Part shown: positions 18,226-26,285 of the stretch, in pieces | Position numbering within the stretch: position 1 is the first letter of the stretch | Layout: each line of letters begins with the position of its first letter | NCBI RefSeq assembly: GCF_000718135.1 | Contig: NZ_JOEM01000016.1 | Coordinates: 248,001 to 312,000 of the forward strand | From: Streptomyces cyaneofuscatus | GTDB taxonomy: Bacteria; Actinomycetota; Actinomycetes; Streptomycetales; Streptomycetaceae | DNA length: 64,000 nt | Direction of reading: 5' to 3' | Notes under the pieces: generated by a model | Databases searched by the model: none | What the model saw: only the letters and a program-made list of their open reading frames with translations | Told to the model about the DNA's origin: nothing | Position numbers and translations under genes: made by a program

Positions 18226-18589
18226 CCTTGTCCCGCCGGGCGGCTGAGGGACCGCACGCGGACCGGACGCGGAACCGGGAGGAAGCGCGGTTCCGTGCCC
18301 CGACCCGCAGCCACCCTCCTTCGTCGTTGGGCAGTGGGTCGTGCGATCCGGCGCCCGTCCGCACTGCCACGGAGTGTCGGGCAGGCCGGCGGTGCGGACG
18401 GACGCGGGTGCGGGTCGTCAACCGTTACGAGGGGGAGCCGACGACCCGGCCGCCTCTTGCGAGGAGCTCATTCAACCGAGCCCCGCCCCGGCGCGGCAGA
18501 GTGCACGGCCCGACGGTTCGGGCATTCCGTTCACACCCCGTGTGAAACGTGCTGGACTAGGCTCATTGCGACACGCATCTGGGGGGACG
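18226..18589 (+). promoter_or_regulatory. Gene-free stretch holding a palindromic operator and promoter of the TPR regulator
   Basis: Most of this 364-base stretch shows no gene or element I can support. Near its end TTCACAC (18530-18536) and GTGTGAA (18540-18546) form a perfect 7-bp inverted repeat with 3-base spacer. TAGGCT (18558-18563) is a -10 candidate 12 bases downstream. A regulator bound to the palindrome would cover the -35 region. Confidence 0.5.
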
Positions 18590-19939
18590 ATGGAGCCGAA
18601 TGTCCTGCTCGAATCCCTGATCGACGAGGCCGGGATGTCCCGGGCGGGGCTCGCCGGTCACGTCAACCGGGCGGGCCGGGCCCGCGGCCTGACCCTGCGG
18701 TACGAACACACCGCGGTCTCCCGCTGGCTGAAGGGCCAGCGCCCACGCGGCCAGGTGCCGGACCTGATCTGCGAGGTGCTGGGCGGCCGGCTGGGACGCC
18801 CGGTCGTGCTGGACGACATCGGCATGGGTGTCCCCGGCGGCTACGGCACCGATACGGCACCCCACAGCGCCTCCCTCTCCGGCTTCGTCGAGCGGGCCAC
18901 CGCGCTCTGGCGCTCGGACGAACAGCAGCGCCCCCACCTGGCCACCGTCCCCGCCGTCACCGGGACCACGGCGGTGATGCCGGTCTGGGAGTGGGAGAAC
19001 CCGCCGGAGGACACCGACGTCTCCCGCCCGGGCCCCGGCCGGGTCAGCGCGGCCGACATAGAGACGCTCCGGTCCGCGCGCGACCACTACGAGCAGATGT
19101 ACCGCAAGGCGGGCGGCATCGCGACCAGACCCCGGATCGTCCGCTTCCTCAACGCCGAGGCCGCGCCCCTGCTGCGCGGCGGCCACAGCGACGAACTCGG
19201 CCGCCGCCTGCACCGGGCGACGGCGGCCCTGGTGGCGATGGCCGGCGTCTGCGCGTACGACTCCGACGCCCACGGTCTCGCCCAGCGCTACTTCCACCAG
19301 GCGCTCCGGCTCGCCAAGTCCAGCGGGGACCGGGCCCTGGGCGGCTATGTGATCGCCCTGCTGGTCACCCAGTCCCTCTTCCTCGGCGACCACCGCCGCT
19401 CCATCGCCTTCGCCGAGGCCGCGCTGCGGGCCGCCGGTGACCACATCACTCCGGCGCTCGCCGCCGATCTGCACGCCATGCAGGCCAAGGCGTACGCCCA
19501 GCTCGGCGACGCGGCGAGCGCCCGCGCCTGCATCCGGCGGGCCGAGGCGCAGGCGGGCCGGATCCACACCGGGCGGGAGCCGGACGAGACCGGGTACGTC
19601 CAGCCGGGCCTGGTCGACGTCCAGGTGGCGGAGGCGCTGCTCAGCCTGGGGGATCTGCCGGCAGCACGGGAGCACGCGACCTCCGCCGTGCGCGCCCCGG
19701 CGCACGACCGGGGGCGCGTGCACCGCCTAGCGATGCTCAGCCATATCGAACTGCTCCAGGGCGAGCCGGACCGGGCGGCCGGGACCGCCGCCGAAATGGC
19801 CGAGCGGGCCCGGGGGATGGAGTCCCAGCGGCTGCGCGACCGGCTGCGCCAGGTGCGGCGTGAGCTGGCGGAGAGCGGCTGCGCCGACGCCGTACAGACG
19901 GCCGGTCTGATCGACGGGGCGCTCCGCGTGCCCCTGTGA
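18590..19939 (+). CDS. HTH/TPR-type transcriptional regulator
   Basis: A 449-residue protein. The N-terminus (LLESLIDEAGMSRAGLAGHV, YEHTAVSRWLKGQRPRGQVP, LICEVLGGRLGR) is an XRE-like HTH of the type seen in streptomycete developmental/antibiotic regulators related to NsdA. Residues about 190-440 are helical repeats resembling TPRs (ALVAMAGVCAYDSDAHGLAQ, ARACIRRAEAQAGRIH, SLGDLPAAREHATSAV). Such proteins in Streptomyces often modulate sporulation and secondary metabolism, but I cannot assign this one. ATG 18590 follows GGGGGG. A perfect palindrome upstream may be its own operator. Genes on both sides are on the same strand but have their own signals. Confidence 0.75.
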   Translation: MEPNVLLESLIDEAGMSRAGLAGHVNRAGRARGLTLRYEHTAVSRWLKGQRPRGQVPDLICEVLGGRLGRPVVLDDIGMGVPGGYGTDTAPHSASLSGFVERATALWRSDEQQRPHLATVPAVTGTTAVMPVWEWENPPEDTDVSRPGPGRVSAADIETLRSARDHYEQMYRKAGGIATRPRIVRFLNAEAAPLLRGGHSDELGRRLHRATAALVAMAGVCAYDSDAHGLAQRYFHQALRLAKSSGDRALGGYVIALLVTQSLFLGDHRRSIAFAEAALRAAGDHITPALAADLHAMQAKAYAQLGDAASARACIRRAEAQAGRIHTGREPDETGYVQPGLVDVQVAEALLSLGDLPAAREHATSAVRAPAHDRGRVHRLAMLSHIELLQGEPDRAAGTAAEMAERARGMESQRLRDRLRQVRRELAESGCADAVQTAGLIDGALRVPL

Positions 19940-19990
19940 GCTCCCGCCGCGCACCCGCCGTTCGTTCCGCTTGGCGGCCGGCCCTGCTGG

Positions 19991-20008
19991 CATGTTGCCC
20001 CCAACATG
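19991..20008. promoter_or_regulatory. Perfect inverted repeat overlapping the NUDIX translation start region
   Basis: CATGTTG (19991-19997) and CAACATG (20002-20008) are a perfect 7-bp repeat with spacer CCCC. It ends 18 bases before the chosen GTG start, so it could be an operator or an mRNA hairpin near the ribosome site. Confidence 0.45.
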
Positions 20009-20026
20009 TCGAAAGGCGGCAGAACC

Positions 20027-20557
20027 GTGCAGTGGACGAACGTAAGCGAACAGAATGTGTATCAGAACCGATGGTTCCGGGTGAACCTGGCGGATGTGGA
20101 GCTGCCCGACGGCAGCCACCTCGACCATTACGTGATCCGGCTGCGGCCCGTCGCCGCGGCCACCGTCGTCAACGCGTCGGACGAGGTGCTGCTGCTCTGG
20201 CGCCACCGGTTCATCACCGACAGCTGGGGGTGGGAGCTGGCCGCCGGGGTCGTCGAGGACGGCGAGGACATCGCGGCGGCGGCGGCCCGCGAGATGGAGG
20301 AGGAGACCGGCTGGCGCCCCGGTCCCCTGCGCCCCCTGCTCACCGTGGAGCCTGCCAACGGCCTCACCGACGCCCGCCACCACCTCTACTGGGCAGAAGA
20401 GGGGCAGTACACGGGCCCGCCGCAGGACGCCTTCGAGTCCTCACGCCGTGAGTGGATACCGCTGAAGCTCATCCCGGACATGATCGCCCGGGGCGAGGTG
20501 CCCGCGGCGAACATGGCGGCGGCGCTGCTGATGCTGCACCACGTGCGGCTGGGCTGA
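20027..20557 (+). CDS. NUDIX hydrolase
   Basis: A 176-residue enzyme with the complete Nudix box GX5EX7REUXEEXGU read as GVVEDGEDIAAAAAREMEEE followed by TGW. The box binds Mg2+ for hydrolysis of nucleoside-diphosphate-linked compounds. The family relation is closest to ADP-ribose/NDP-sugar pyrophosphatases, but the substrate is not fixed by sequence. I chose GTG 20027 because GAAAGGCGG lies seven bases upstream; the ATG at 20006 is inside the inverted repeat and lacks a site. It is followed by a hairpin, then by the lower-GC accessory patch. Confidence 0.85.
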   Translation: MQWTNVSEQNVYQNRWFRVNLADVELPDGSHLDHYVIRLRPVAAATVVNASDEVLLLWRHRFITDSWGWELAAGVVEDGEDIAAAAAREMEEETGWRPGPLRPLLTVEPANGLTDARHHLYWAEEGQYTGPPQDAFESSRREWIPLKLIPDMIARGEVPAANMAAALLMLHHVRLG

Positions 20558-20627
20558 GGCTGCTCGGCCCCACGCGTCTCGCACGCCTCTCGTGTCTCCC
20601 GTGCCTCGCACGCCTCGCACGTATGAG

Positions 20628-20658
20628 GAGCCGGCCCCGGATAATCCGGTGCCGGCTC
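20628..20658. terminator. Hairpin after the NUDIX gene
   Basis: GAGCCGGC (20628-20635) pairs with GCCGGCTC (20651-20658), with a second inner stem CCGGA/TCCGG and loop TAA. It is a plausible NUDIX terminator, 70 bases after the stop. Confidence 0.55.
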
Positions 20659-20783
20659 GTCGTACTCGGCGTACCACTGGGTGAAATGCATTTCCTTGGA
20701 GATAACCGGGTGCAGTCACGTCCCCCTATGGCACCATGTAAGGATCGAGGCCGACGGGGCCTATTCTTCGAGGGGGATCAGCT

Positions 20784-21152
20784 ATGGCAATGGTGGGGTG
20801 TCGCGAATGCGGCCATAGTGTTTCGGATGCTGCGCCGATGTGCCCCAACTGCGGAATCGAGTCGCCGGGGGGTGTGACGCAGTTGGAAATTGTCAGGGTT
20901 TCCCGCGTGACCGGTTCTCTGGTGCCCATGTCGGTCTGGATCGACTCGCAGCAGGTGGGGACCCTCGGTTCGGGAGGAAGTCTCACGCATAGCGTTACTC
21001 CTGGGATCCACCGCGTTGCATGCGGACTGGAGCAGGCCGGCAGTAAAGCCGGTGCGGAGGAATTCGACGTTTCTGCCGGGCGGCGTCTGGTGATCGTCGT
21101 ATCCCTGAGCAAGTGGAACGGAAAGCCGAGCTTCAGCGCGGAGTACGCGTAG
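20784..21152 (+). CDS. Zinc-ribbon protein of unknown function
   Basis: A 122-residue protein. The N-terminus holds a four-Cys zinc ribbon (CRECGHSVSDAAPMCPNCG). The rest is a small beta-rich domain (SVWIDSQQVGTLGSGGSLTH, GIHRVACGLEQAG) reminiscent of PEGA-like or carrier-type sandwich domains; I cannot name the family. AGGGGGA lies six bases before ATG 20784. Base composition is clearly less GC-rich than the surrounding genes, with codons such as TTT, ATA and GTT, suggesting recent acquisition. It converges on the next membrane-protein gene with only eight bases between stops. Confidence 0.65.
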   Translation: MAMVGCRECGHSVSDAAPMCPNCGIESPGGVTQLEIVRVSRVTGSLVPMSVWIDSQQVGTLGSGGSLTHSVTPGIHRVACGLEQAGSKAGAEEFDVSAGRRLVIVVSLSKWNGKPSFSAEYA

Positions 21153-21160
21153 GAAGGGAA

Positions 21161-21745
21161 TCATCGTGACGCGCGGGCTCGGATCCTCATGCGCAGTGCG
21201 GACCCGAGCGCGCCGACGCAGCTCATCGCGGGGCAGACCCACCAATCTCCTGGTTCCGGCCCGCGCTGCGTGAACGCGATGACAGCCCAGATGAGGCCGA
21301 ACGCATAGCCGCCCACCATTCCGAGGTAGGGCGCCCACTGCTGATCTCCATGCCGAGGGCCCTGTGACGGGGTCACGTAGAAGCAGCCTGCCACGGTGAG
21401 CGCGCCAAAAATCCCGGACCACCGCAGCAACTCTTTGAGTCCGCCTCCCTGGCCGGGAGAAAACTGAGATCCTGCCCAGATCTGCGTCACGAAAGAAGCC
21501 GCGGCGTAGAATATGGTCCAGGCCACGGCGATCCGCCAGGTCGCCCCTGCTTTGAGCGTTTTCCTGCCTGGCCGGTCCTGTGAGCGGTTGAATACGGTCG
21601 TGGCCGTAACCACTGCGCTTCTCCCGAGGCTCCACCACGCCCACAGGGCATTCACCAGGACGAAGGTGGAGACAACAAGGGAGGGCGGTCCGAACGCCAG
21701 CCCGAGCAACCATTCCGCAGCTGAGTCCGGTGCCGGAACTGTCAT
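21161..21745 (-). CDS. Multi-pass membrane protein of unknown function
   Basis: A 194-residue protein with about five hydrophobic helices (SLVVSTFVLVNALWAWWSLG, WRIAVAWTIFYAAASFVTQI, GGYAFGLIWAVIAF, CVGALGSALRM) and a basic C-terminal tail. No family recognised. GC content is lower than in the neighbouring core genes, like the zinc-ribbon gene with which it converges. The upstream 250 bases contain no clear gene. It may belong with the CHAT-like gene as an accessory patch, but only proximity supports that. Confidence 0.55.
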   Translation of the reverse strand: MTVPAPDSAAEWLLGLAFGPPSLVVSTFVLVNALWAWWSLGRSAVVTATTVFNRSQDRPGRKTLKAGATWRIAVAWTIFYAAASFVTQIWAGSQFSPGQGGGLKELLRWSGIFGALTVAGCFYVTPSQGPRHGDQQWAPYLGMVGGYAFGLIWAVIAFTQRGPEPGDWWVCPAMSCVGALGSALRMRIRARASR

Positions 21746-21993
21746 CGTGCAGCGCCGGGAATGATGCCGAAAATGATCTTCGATGAAGCCGTTTCCGTAC
21801 AGCGCGAAAGTATGCAGAGTGTCCCCATGCGGTGATGCTAGAGCCGCATGATGGCGAGTGCGCGGCGTTTCCGATATCAGCCTGGATCTCTTGTCGAGCC
21901 GTCACGGGAATGGGCCGTTTCATGGACGGTGGTCGGGCCACCGGGCTACAGTGCGTGGCCGAACGCCGTACGGCCGCGAGCCCGGGGGGTCGG

Positions 21994-22265
21994 ATGGGGC
22001 ACCGCAGCCACGACGAGGACACCGAGGACTGGTTCGGCGGCGACGAGCCGCTGGACGTCGCTGCGGCGAACGCCCGGCCGGCCCTCGTGCCGCTGCCGCA
22101 GGCGGCGGGCGGCTCGCCCTTCAGCCGGCGGTGTTCCCGCGGCCCGGGGGCGCCGCGCCCTGCACCACCGACAAGCCGGGCAGCATGGACTTCCCCCATG
22201 ACGGCGAGCTCCTGTGCGCGTGCGGGGCGGACCTGGTCTACCGGCTGCGGGGCACGCAGGGCTGA
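21994..22265 (+). pseudogene. Small gene, probably frameshifted near 22120
   Basis: ATG 21994 follows GGGGGG and opens MGHRSHDEDTEDWFGGDEPL with good codon use until about position 22120. The plausible continuation then lies in the -1 frame (QPAVFPRPGGAAP, GELLCACGADLVYRLRGTQG) and ends at TGA 22265. A single lost base, or a sequencing error, would explain it. TGGACG (21923-21928) and TACAGT (21947-21952), 18 bases apart, make a decent promoter upstream. The C-terminal CAC motif might bind metal. I do not recognise the family. Confidence 0.4.
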
Positions 22266-22312
22266 GCCGGCGCTGACGGGGCCGGGGCGGGGCAGGCACC
22301 AGGAGGACGGCC

Positions 22313-23539
22313 GTGGGGATCATCACGGCCCTGGCGTCAGGGCCGGCGAAGCGCTGGACGGTGCTGATCAGCGGGGGCGCCTACGCGTTCACCGCCGTGG
22401 CCGTGCTGCTCCTGCGCCCCTGGCGGCCGCCCGCGTCCGGCTGCCGGACGTCCGGCCCCGCCGCCGTGATCTGCGACGCCGCCGGCGGTGAGCCGCTGGC
22501 GCTCGCCGCCCTCGCGGTGCTGGCGGCGGAACGGGCCGGGCCGCTCTCCCGGGAGGTCGCCGGCTGGTGCGTCGAGGACGGGGCCCTGGGCGAGGCCGTC
22601 GGGACGCTGGAGCGCGGTCGGGCGCTCGCCCTGCGCACGGAGATGGCCACCGTCGACGTGCTGAGCACCCTGTCCCGGCTCGGCCGCGCCGATCTGGCCG
22701 GGGAGTGGCGCGGCTGGCGGGACTCCGCACGCCGGCGGAGTCAGGCTGGGCACCGGCCGGACGGGACGGTGACGAGGCCCGGGACAGCCCCCGGGGACGG
22801 CGCCCTGCTGGTCCTGGGGCTGACGGGGGCGCAGGCCCGGATTTCGTCGAGCAGGGCGCTGCACCGGGTGTACCCGAGGCCGCGCCTGCTCGCGCCGGAG
22901 GCAGGCCGCCCGTCCGGCCGTCCGGACCGCGGCCCGGACGGTACGACGCGGCCCGCGGAGGTCCTCGACGAGATCCGGCGGGCCTCTCTCTCGCACGGCA
23001 TCGTGGACATCTCGGCGCACCTGCTGCCCGATCCGTCGGACAGCTGGCGCTCGCACCTCGCCTTCGGCGCGGTCCCCGGCCCGGACGGGACGCAGACCGG
23101 GGACATCGACCGTCTGTCCGTGCAGACCGTGGCGGCGCAGCGGTTCCCCGTGCCGCCGGACGGGCCCGGGCTGTGTGTCTCCCTGGCCTCGTGCATGAAC
23201 GGCCTGCCGCGCCGCCACCAGGACGAGTCGTTCACCATGGCGGCGGCGTTCCTGGCCGGGGGAGCGTCGTCCGTGCTGGGCTCGTTGTGGCTGGTGAGGC
23301 TGCACGCGACGGCCCTCGTCGACCTCCTGTTCCACCACGGGCTCCGTACGGGCCACGCACCGGCGGACGCGCTGCGCCAGGCGCAGCTCTGGATGGCCGG
23401 CCCGGTCCGGGAGACGCCCGCGTCGATGCCGGCCGACGTACGGCGGCTCGCGGTCGAACTGCTGAACGCCCTCACGGCCTCGGGCCACGACCCGGCGGAC
23501 CCGGCGTTCTGGGCCGGACTGGTGGTCGTGGGCCGCTGA
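22313..23539 (+). CDS. Compact CHAT-domain (caspase-like) protein
   Basis: A 408-residue protein. The C-terminal half resembles CHAT cysteine proteases: His236 in VDISAHLLPDPSDSWRSHL and Cys294 in LCVSLASCMNGLP fit the catalytic dyad, and SFTMAAAFLAGGASSVLGSL plus FHHGLRTGHAPADALRQAQL are the usual helices after the Cys. The N-terminus is unusual: one possible transmembrane helix (ISGGAYAFTAVAVLLL, about 19-34) and only a remnant of the TPR arm seen in long CHAT proteins (GTLERGRALALRTEMA). GTG 22313 follows AGGAGG. Known CHAT proteases act in bacterial immunity and programmed death; that role here is inferred. It could also be a decayed, N-terminally replaced copy. Confidence 0.65.
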   Translation: MGIITALASGPAKRWTVLISGGAYAFTAVAVLLLRPWRPPASGCRTSGPAAVICDAAGGEPLALAALAVLAAERAGPLSREVAGWCVEDGALGEAVGTLERGRALALRTEMATVDVLSTLSRLGRADLAGEWRGWRDSARRRSQAGHRPDGTVTRPGTAPGDGALLVLGLTGAQARISSSRALHRVYPRPRLLAPEAGRPSGRPDRGPDGTTRPAEVLDEIRRASLSHGIVDISAHLLPDPSDSWRSHLAFGAVPGPDGTQTGDIDRLSVQTVAAQRFPVPPDGPGLCVSLASCMNGLPRRHQDESFTMAAAFLAGGASSVLGSLWLVRLHATALVDLLFHHGLRTGHAPADALRQAQLWMAGPVRETPASMPADVRRLAVELLNALTASGHDPADPAFWAGLVVVGR

Positions 23540-23590
23540 GCGGCGGGCGGGGACGCGCGGGACTTCCGGCGCGGCGAAAGCGCTCCGAAC

Positions 23591-23617
23591 GGCCCCGGCG
23601 GCGTCAGTGCCGGGGCC
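23591..23617. terminator. Shared hairpin between CHAT and dehydrogenase genes
   Basis: GGCCCCGGC (23591-23599) pairs with GCCGGGGCC (23609-23617) between two convergent genes. Confidence 0.6.
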
Positions 23618-23631
23618 CGTCGGCAGGACGG

Positions 23632-24492
23632 TCAGGCGTACGGGTAGAAACCCGACCCGGTCTTGCGGCCGAGGCGGCCCGCGTCGACCATGCGCTGGAG
23701 CAGCGGGGGAGCGGCGTACAGCGGCTCCTTGTACTCGGCGTACATCGAGTCGGCGACCGAGGCGACGGTGTCCAGGCCGATCAGGTCCGCGAGCTTCAGC
23801 GGGCCCATCGGGTGGGCGCAGCCCATCTCCATGCCGTTGTCGATGTCCTCGCGGCTCGCGATGCCCGATTCGAACATCCGGATCGCGGAGAGCAGGTACG
23901 GGATCAGCAGCGCGTTGACGACGAAGCCGGACCGGTCCTGGGCGCGGATCGGGTGCTTGCCCAGCACGTCCTGCACGACGGCCTCGGCGCGCGCGATCGT
24001 CTCGTCCGACGTGGTCAGCGCCGGGATCAGCTCGACCAGCTTCTGGACGGGGGCCGGGTTGAAGAAGTGGATGCCGATGACCCGGTCCGGGCGCGAGGTC
24101 GCGACGGCCAGCTTCACCAGCGGGATGGAGGAGGTGTTGGAGGCCAGGATCGCGTCCTGCCGGGTCACGACCTGGTCCAGGACCTGGAAGATCTCCGTCT
24201 TGACCTGCTCGTTCTCCACGACGGCCTCGATGACGAGGTCGCGGTCGGCGAACTCCCCGAGGTCGGTGGTGAAGCTGAGGCGGCCCAGGGTCTCGTCCCG
24301 CTCCTCCGCGGTGATCTTGCCGCGTTCGGCGGCCTTCGAGAGGGAGTTGTGCAGCCGGGTGCGGCCGATCTCCAGCGCCTCGCCGGTGGTCTCGGCGACC
24401 TTCACCTCGAGGCCGCTGCGCGCGCACACCTCCGCGATACCTGCGCCCATCTGGCCACAGCCGACCACCCCGACGCGTGCAATGTCGGCCAT
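23632..24492 (-). CDS. 3-hydroxybutyryl-CoA dehydrogenase
   Basis: A 286-residue NAD(P)-dependent enzyme that interconverts 3-hydroxyacyl-CoA and acetoacetyl-CoA in fatty-acid/butyrate metabolism. The Rossmann motif VGVVGCGQMGAGIAEVCA opens the protein, IEAVVENEQVK and ASNTSSIP are family hallmarks, and the catalytic His is in RVIGIHFFNPAPVQKLVELI. The C-terminal helical domain (MEMGCAHPMGPLKLADLIGL) is intact. ATG 24492 gives the usual N-terminus; GTG 24504 overlaps the weak ribosome site. It appears monocistronic and convergent with the CHAT gene. Confidence 0.92.
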   Translation of the reverse strand: MADIARVGVVGCGQMGAGIAEVCARSGLEVKVAETTGEALEIGRTRLHNSLSKAAERGKITAEERDETLGRLSFTTDLGEFADRDLVIEAVVENEQVKTEIFQVLDQVVTRQDAILASNTSSIPLVKLAVATSRPDRVIGIHFFNPAPVQKLVELIPALTTSDETIARAEAVVQDVLGKHPIRAQDRSGFVVNALLIPYLLSAIRMFESGIASREDIDNGMEMGCAHPMGPLKLADLIGLDTVASVADSMYAEYKEPLYAAPPLLQRMVDAGRLGRKTGSGFYPYA

Positions 24493-24688
24493 AGAGTCCG
24501 TCACCTCGTGCCTTTCGATGTTCTCCGCAGTGCAGGGTCCCGTGTGATTCCGGTGCCCGCTTCGACCCCACGACGTTACTCCGAGAGCCCACCCCCGTGA
24601 CCTGCGGGTCATCCGGCTACGGACGGGCATCATCCTGTTACGTGGAGCGAGCGGGGTGGTGGTCGACGTGAAGGGACGAGTGTGGCGC

Positions 24689-25960
24689 ATGCGACGTACA
24701 GGAATGACCCGGAGATCGCTCGTGGCGGGTGCGGCCGGACTGGTGGCGGCGATGACGACGGGCGGTGACGCGGTGGCCGCGCGGACGGCCCGGGCGGTAC
24801 GGGGAGGAGGTGGCGGCGAGGACCGCTTCGCGCGGGGTGAGCTGCGCGGCGTGTGGATCGCCACGGTCGCCAACCTGGACTGGCCTTCCAAGAAGGGCCT
24901 GACGGCGGCCGCGCAGGAGGCCGAGCTCATCGCCCACCTGGACCGGGCGGTCCGGCTGCGGCTCAATGCGGTGGTGCTCCAGGTCCGTCCCACCGCGGAC
25001 GCCCTGTGGCCCTCCCCGTACGAACCGTGGGCCGACTGCCTCACCGGCGTCCAGGGCCAGGACCCGGGGTGGGACCCGCTCGCCACCGCGGTCCGGGAGG
25101 CGCACGACCGGGGCCTGGAGCTGCACGCCTGGTTCAACCCGTACCGGGTCGCGAACCACACGGACCCCGCCCGCCTCGCCGCCTCCCACCCGGCGCGGCG
25201 CAACCCCGACTGGGTCCTGCCGTACGGCGGGAAGCTCTACTACAACCCGGGGCTGCCGGAGGTCCGCCGCTTCGTCCAGGACGCGATGCTGGACGCCGTG
25301 CGCCGCTACGAGATCGACGCGGTGCACTGGGACGACTACTTCTACCCGTATCCGGTGGCGGGGGAGGCGTTCAAGGACGACGCCGCGTACAAGCGGTACG
25401 GGGGCGGCTTCCCGGACCGGGCCGCCTGGCGCCGCGACAACGTGGACCGGCTGGTGCGCGAGATGGGTGTGCGGATCCGGGAGACCCGGCAGGGCGTCCG
25501 GTTCGGCATCAGCCCGTTCGCCGTCTGGCGGAACAAGGCCACCGACCCGCTGGGCTCCGACACCCGGGCGGGCGTGGAGACGTACGACGACCTGCACGCC
25601 GACACCCGGAAGTGGGTCAAGGAGGGCTGGATCGATTACATCGCTCCGCAGATCTACTGGCATATCGGGCTGTCCACCGCCGACTACGCCAAGGTCCTCG
25701 CCTGGTGGGCCGCCACCGTGCGGGGCACGGGCGTGGGCCTGTACGTGGGGGAGGCGCTCTACAAGGCGGGTGACCCGGCCCAGCCCGCACCCTGGCAGGA
25801 TCCGGCGGAGCTCTCCCGACACCTCACCCTCGCCCGGGACCACGACGAGGTGGGCGGGCACATCTTCTTCTCCGCCAAGCATGTGGCGGCGGACCGCATC
25901 GGCGCGATGGCCCGGGTGGTCGCCGACCACTACCAGGACCGGGTGCGCGCACCGCGCTGA
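24689..25960 (+). CDS. Tat-exported glycosyl-hydrolase-like protein (GHL10/DUF187 family)
   Basis: A 423-residue protein with a Tat signal (TRRSLVAGAAGLVAAMTTGG). The TIM-barrel opening ELRGVWIATVANLDWPSKKG and later DAVHWDDYFYPYP, FGISPFAVW and DYIAPQIYW are hallmarks of the family-10-like glycosyl hydrolases; related proteins act on envelope polysaccharides, but the substrate here is unknown. Start choice is uncertain: ATG 24689 gives a compact Tat leader behind AAGGGACGAG, while GTG codons at 24656, 24668 and 24680 are possible. It is monocistronic, ending at a strong shared terminator. Confidence 0.82.
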   Translation: MRRTGMTRRSLVAGAAGLVAAMTTGGDAVAARTARAVRGGGGGEDRFARGELRGVWIATVANLDWPSKKGLTAAAQEAELIAHLDRAVRLRLNAVVLQVRPTADALWPSPYEPWADCLTGVQGQDPGWDPLATAVREAHDRGLELHAWFNPYRVANHTDPARLAASHPARRNPDWVLPYGGKLYYNPGLPEVRRFVQDAMLDAVRRYEIDAVHWDDYFYPYPVAGEAFKDDAAYKRYGGGFPDRAAWRRDNVDRLVREMGVRIRETRQGVRFGISPFAVWRNKATDPLGSDTRAGVETYDDLHADTRKWVKEGWIDYIAPQIYWHIGLSTADYAKVLAWWAATVRGTGVGLYVGEALYKAGDPAQPAPWQDPAELSRHLTLARDHDEVGGHIFFSAKHVAADRIGAMARVVADHYQDRVRAPR

Positions 25961-25973
25961 CCCGGGGAGATGA

Positions 25974-26002
25974 GGGGCCGGGGCCGCTCGGACCCCGGCC
26001 CC
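25974..26002. terminator. Shared terminator hairpin (GHL10/DUF1918)
   Basis: GGGGCCGGGG (25974-25983) pairs with CCCCGGCCCC (25993-26002) between convergent genes. Confidence 0.7.
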
Positions 26003-26026
26003 GGCCCTCCTCCTCAGGCCGCCGTC

Positions 26027-26236
26027 CTACTGCGGCTGCCGGCCCTGCGGCGCCTCGATGTGCTGGACGACGCTGTCGGGGCCGGGGGACATCAGGTGTT
26101 CGTGGCCGTCGGGGAAGCGGAGCCGGTACGGAGGGGCGCCCCCGTCCCCGAGCACTTCGATGATCTCTGCGACCCGGTCGTGCTGTCCCACGGTCCTGCC
26201 GTGCATCAGCAGCCGGTCGCCCGCGTGTGCCTCCAT
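26027..26236 (-). CDS. DUF1918 protein
   Basis: A 69-residue protein. HAGDRLLMHGRTVGQHDRVA and PPYRLRFPDGHEHLMSPGPD are the DUF1918 family, an SH3-like small domain common in actinobacteria with no known function. GAGGAGG lies nine bases before ATG 26236. It begins 50 bases after the EamA exporter stop on the same strand, so they may be cotranscribed. Confidence 0.8.
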   Translation of the reverse strand: MEAHAGDRLLMHGRTVGQHDRVAEIIEVLGDGGAPPYRLRFPDGHEHLMSPGPDSVVQHIEAPQGRQPQ

Positions 26237-26285
26237 CGGGAGTGACCTCCTCACGGTGACGGTCCGCCTGTCCGTACGGCCAAGT

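Noticed and set aside
20386..20691. Minus-strand frame opening MHFTQWYAEYDEPAPDY, then CEACEARETREACETRG
   Set aside because: The first 40 residues look oddly protein-like, but the ribosome site is jammed against the ATG, the middle is a short DNA repeat plus the NUDIX terminator hairpin, and the rest is antisense to the NUDIX gene. Not enough to call a gene.
22337..24592. Long minus-strand frame across the CHAT and dehydrogenase genes
   Set aside because: The real dehydrogenase lies in a different minus-strand frame (23632-24492). This frame is repetitive Arg/Gly/Pro without domain signals.
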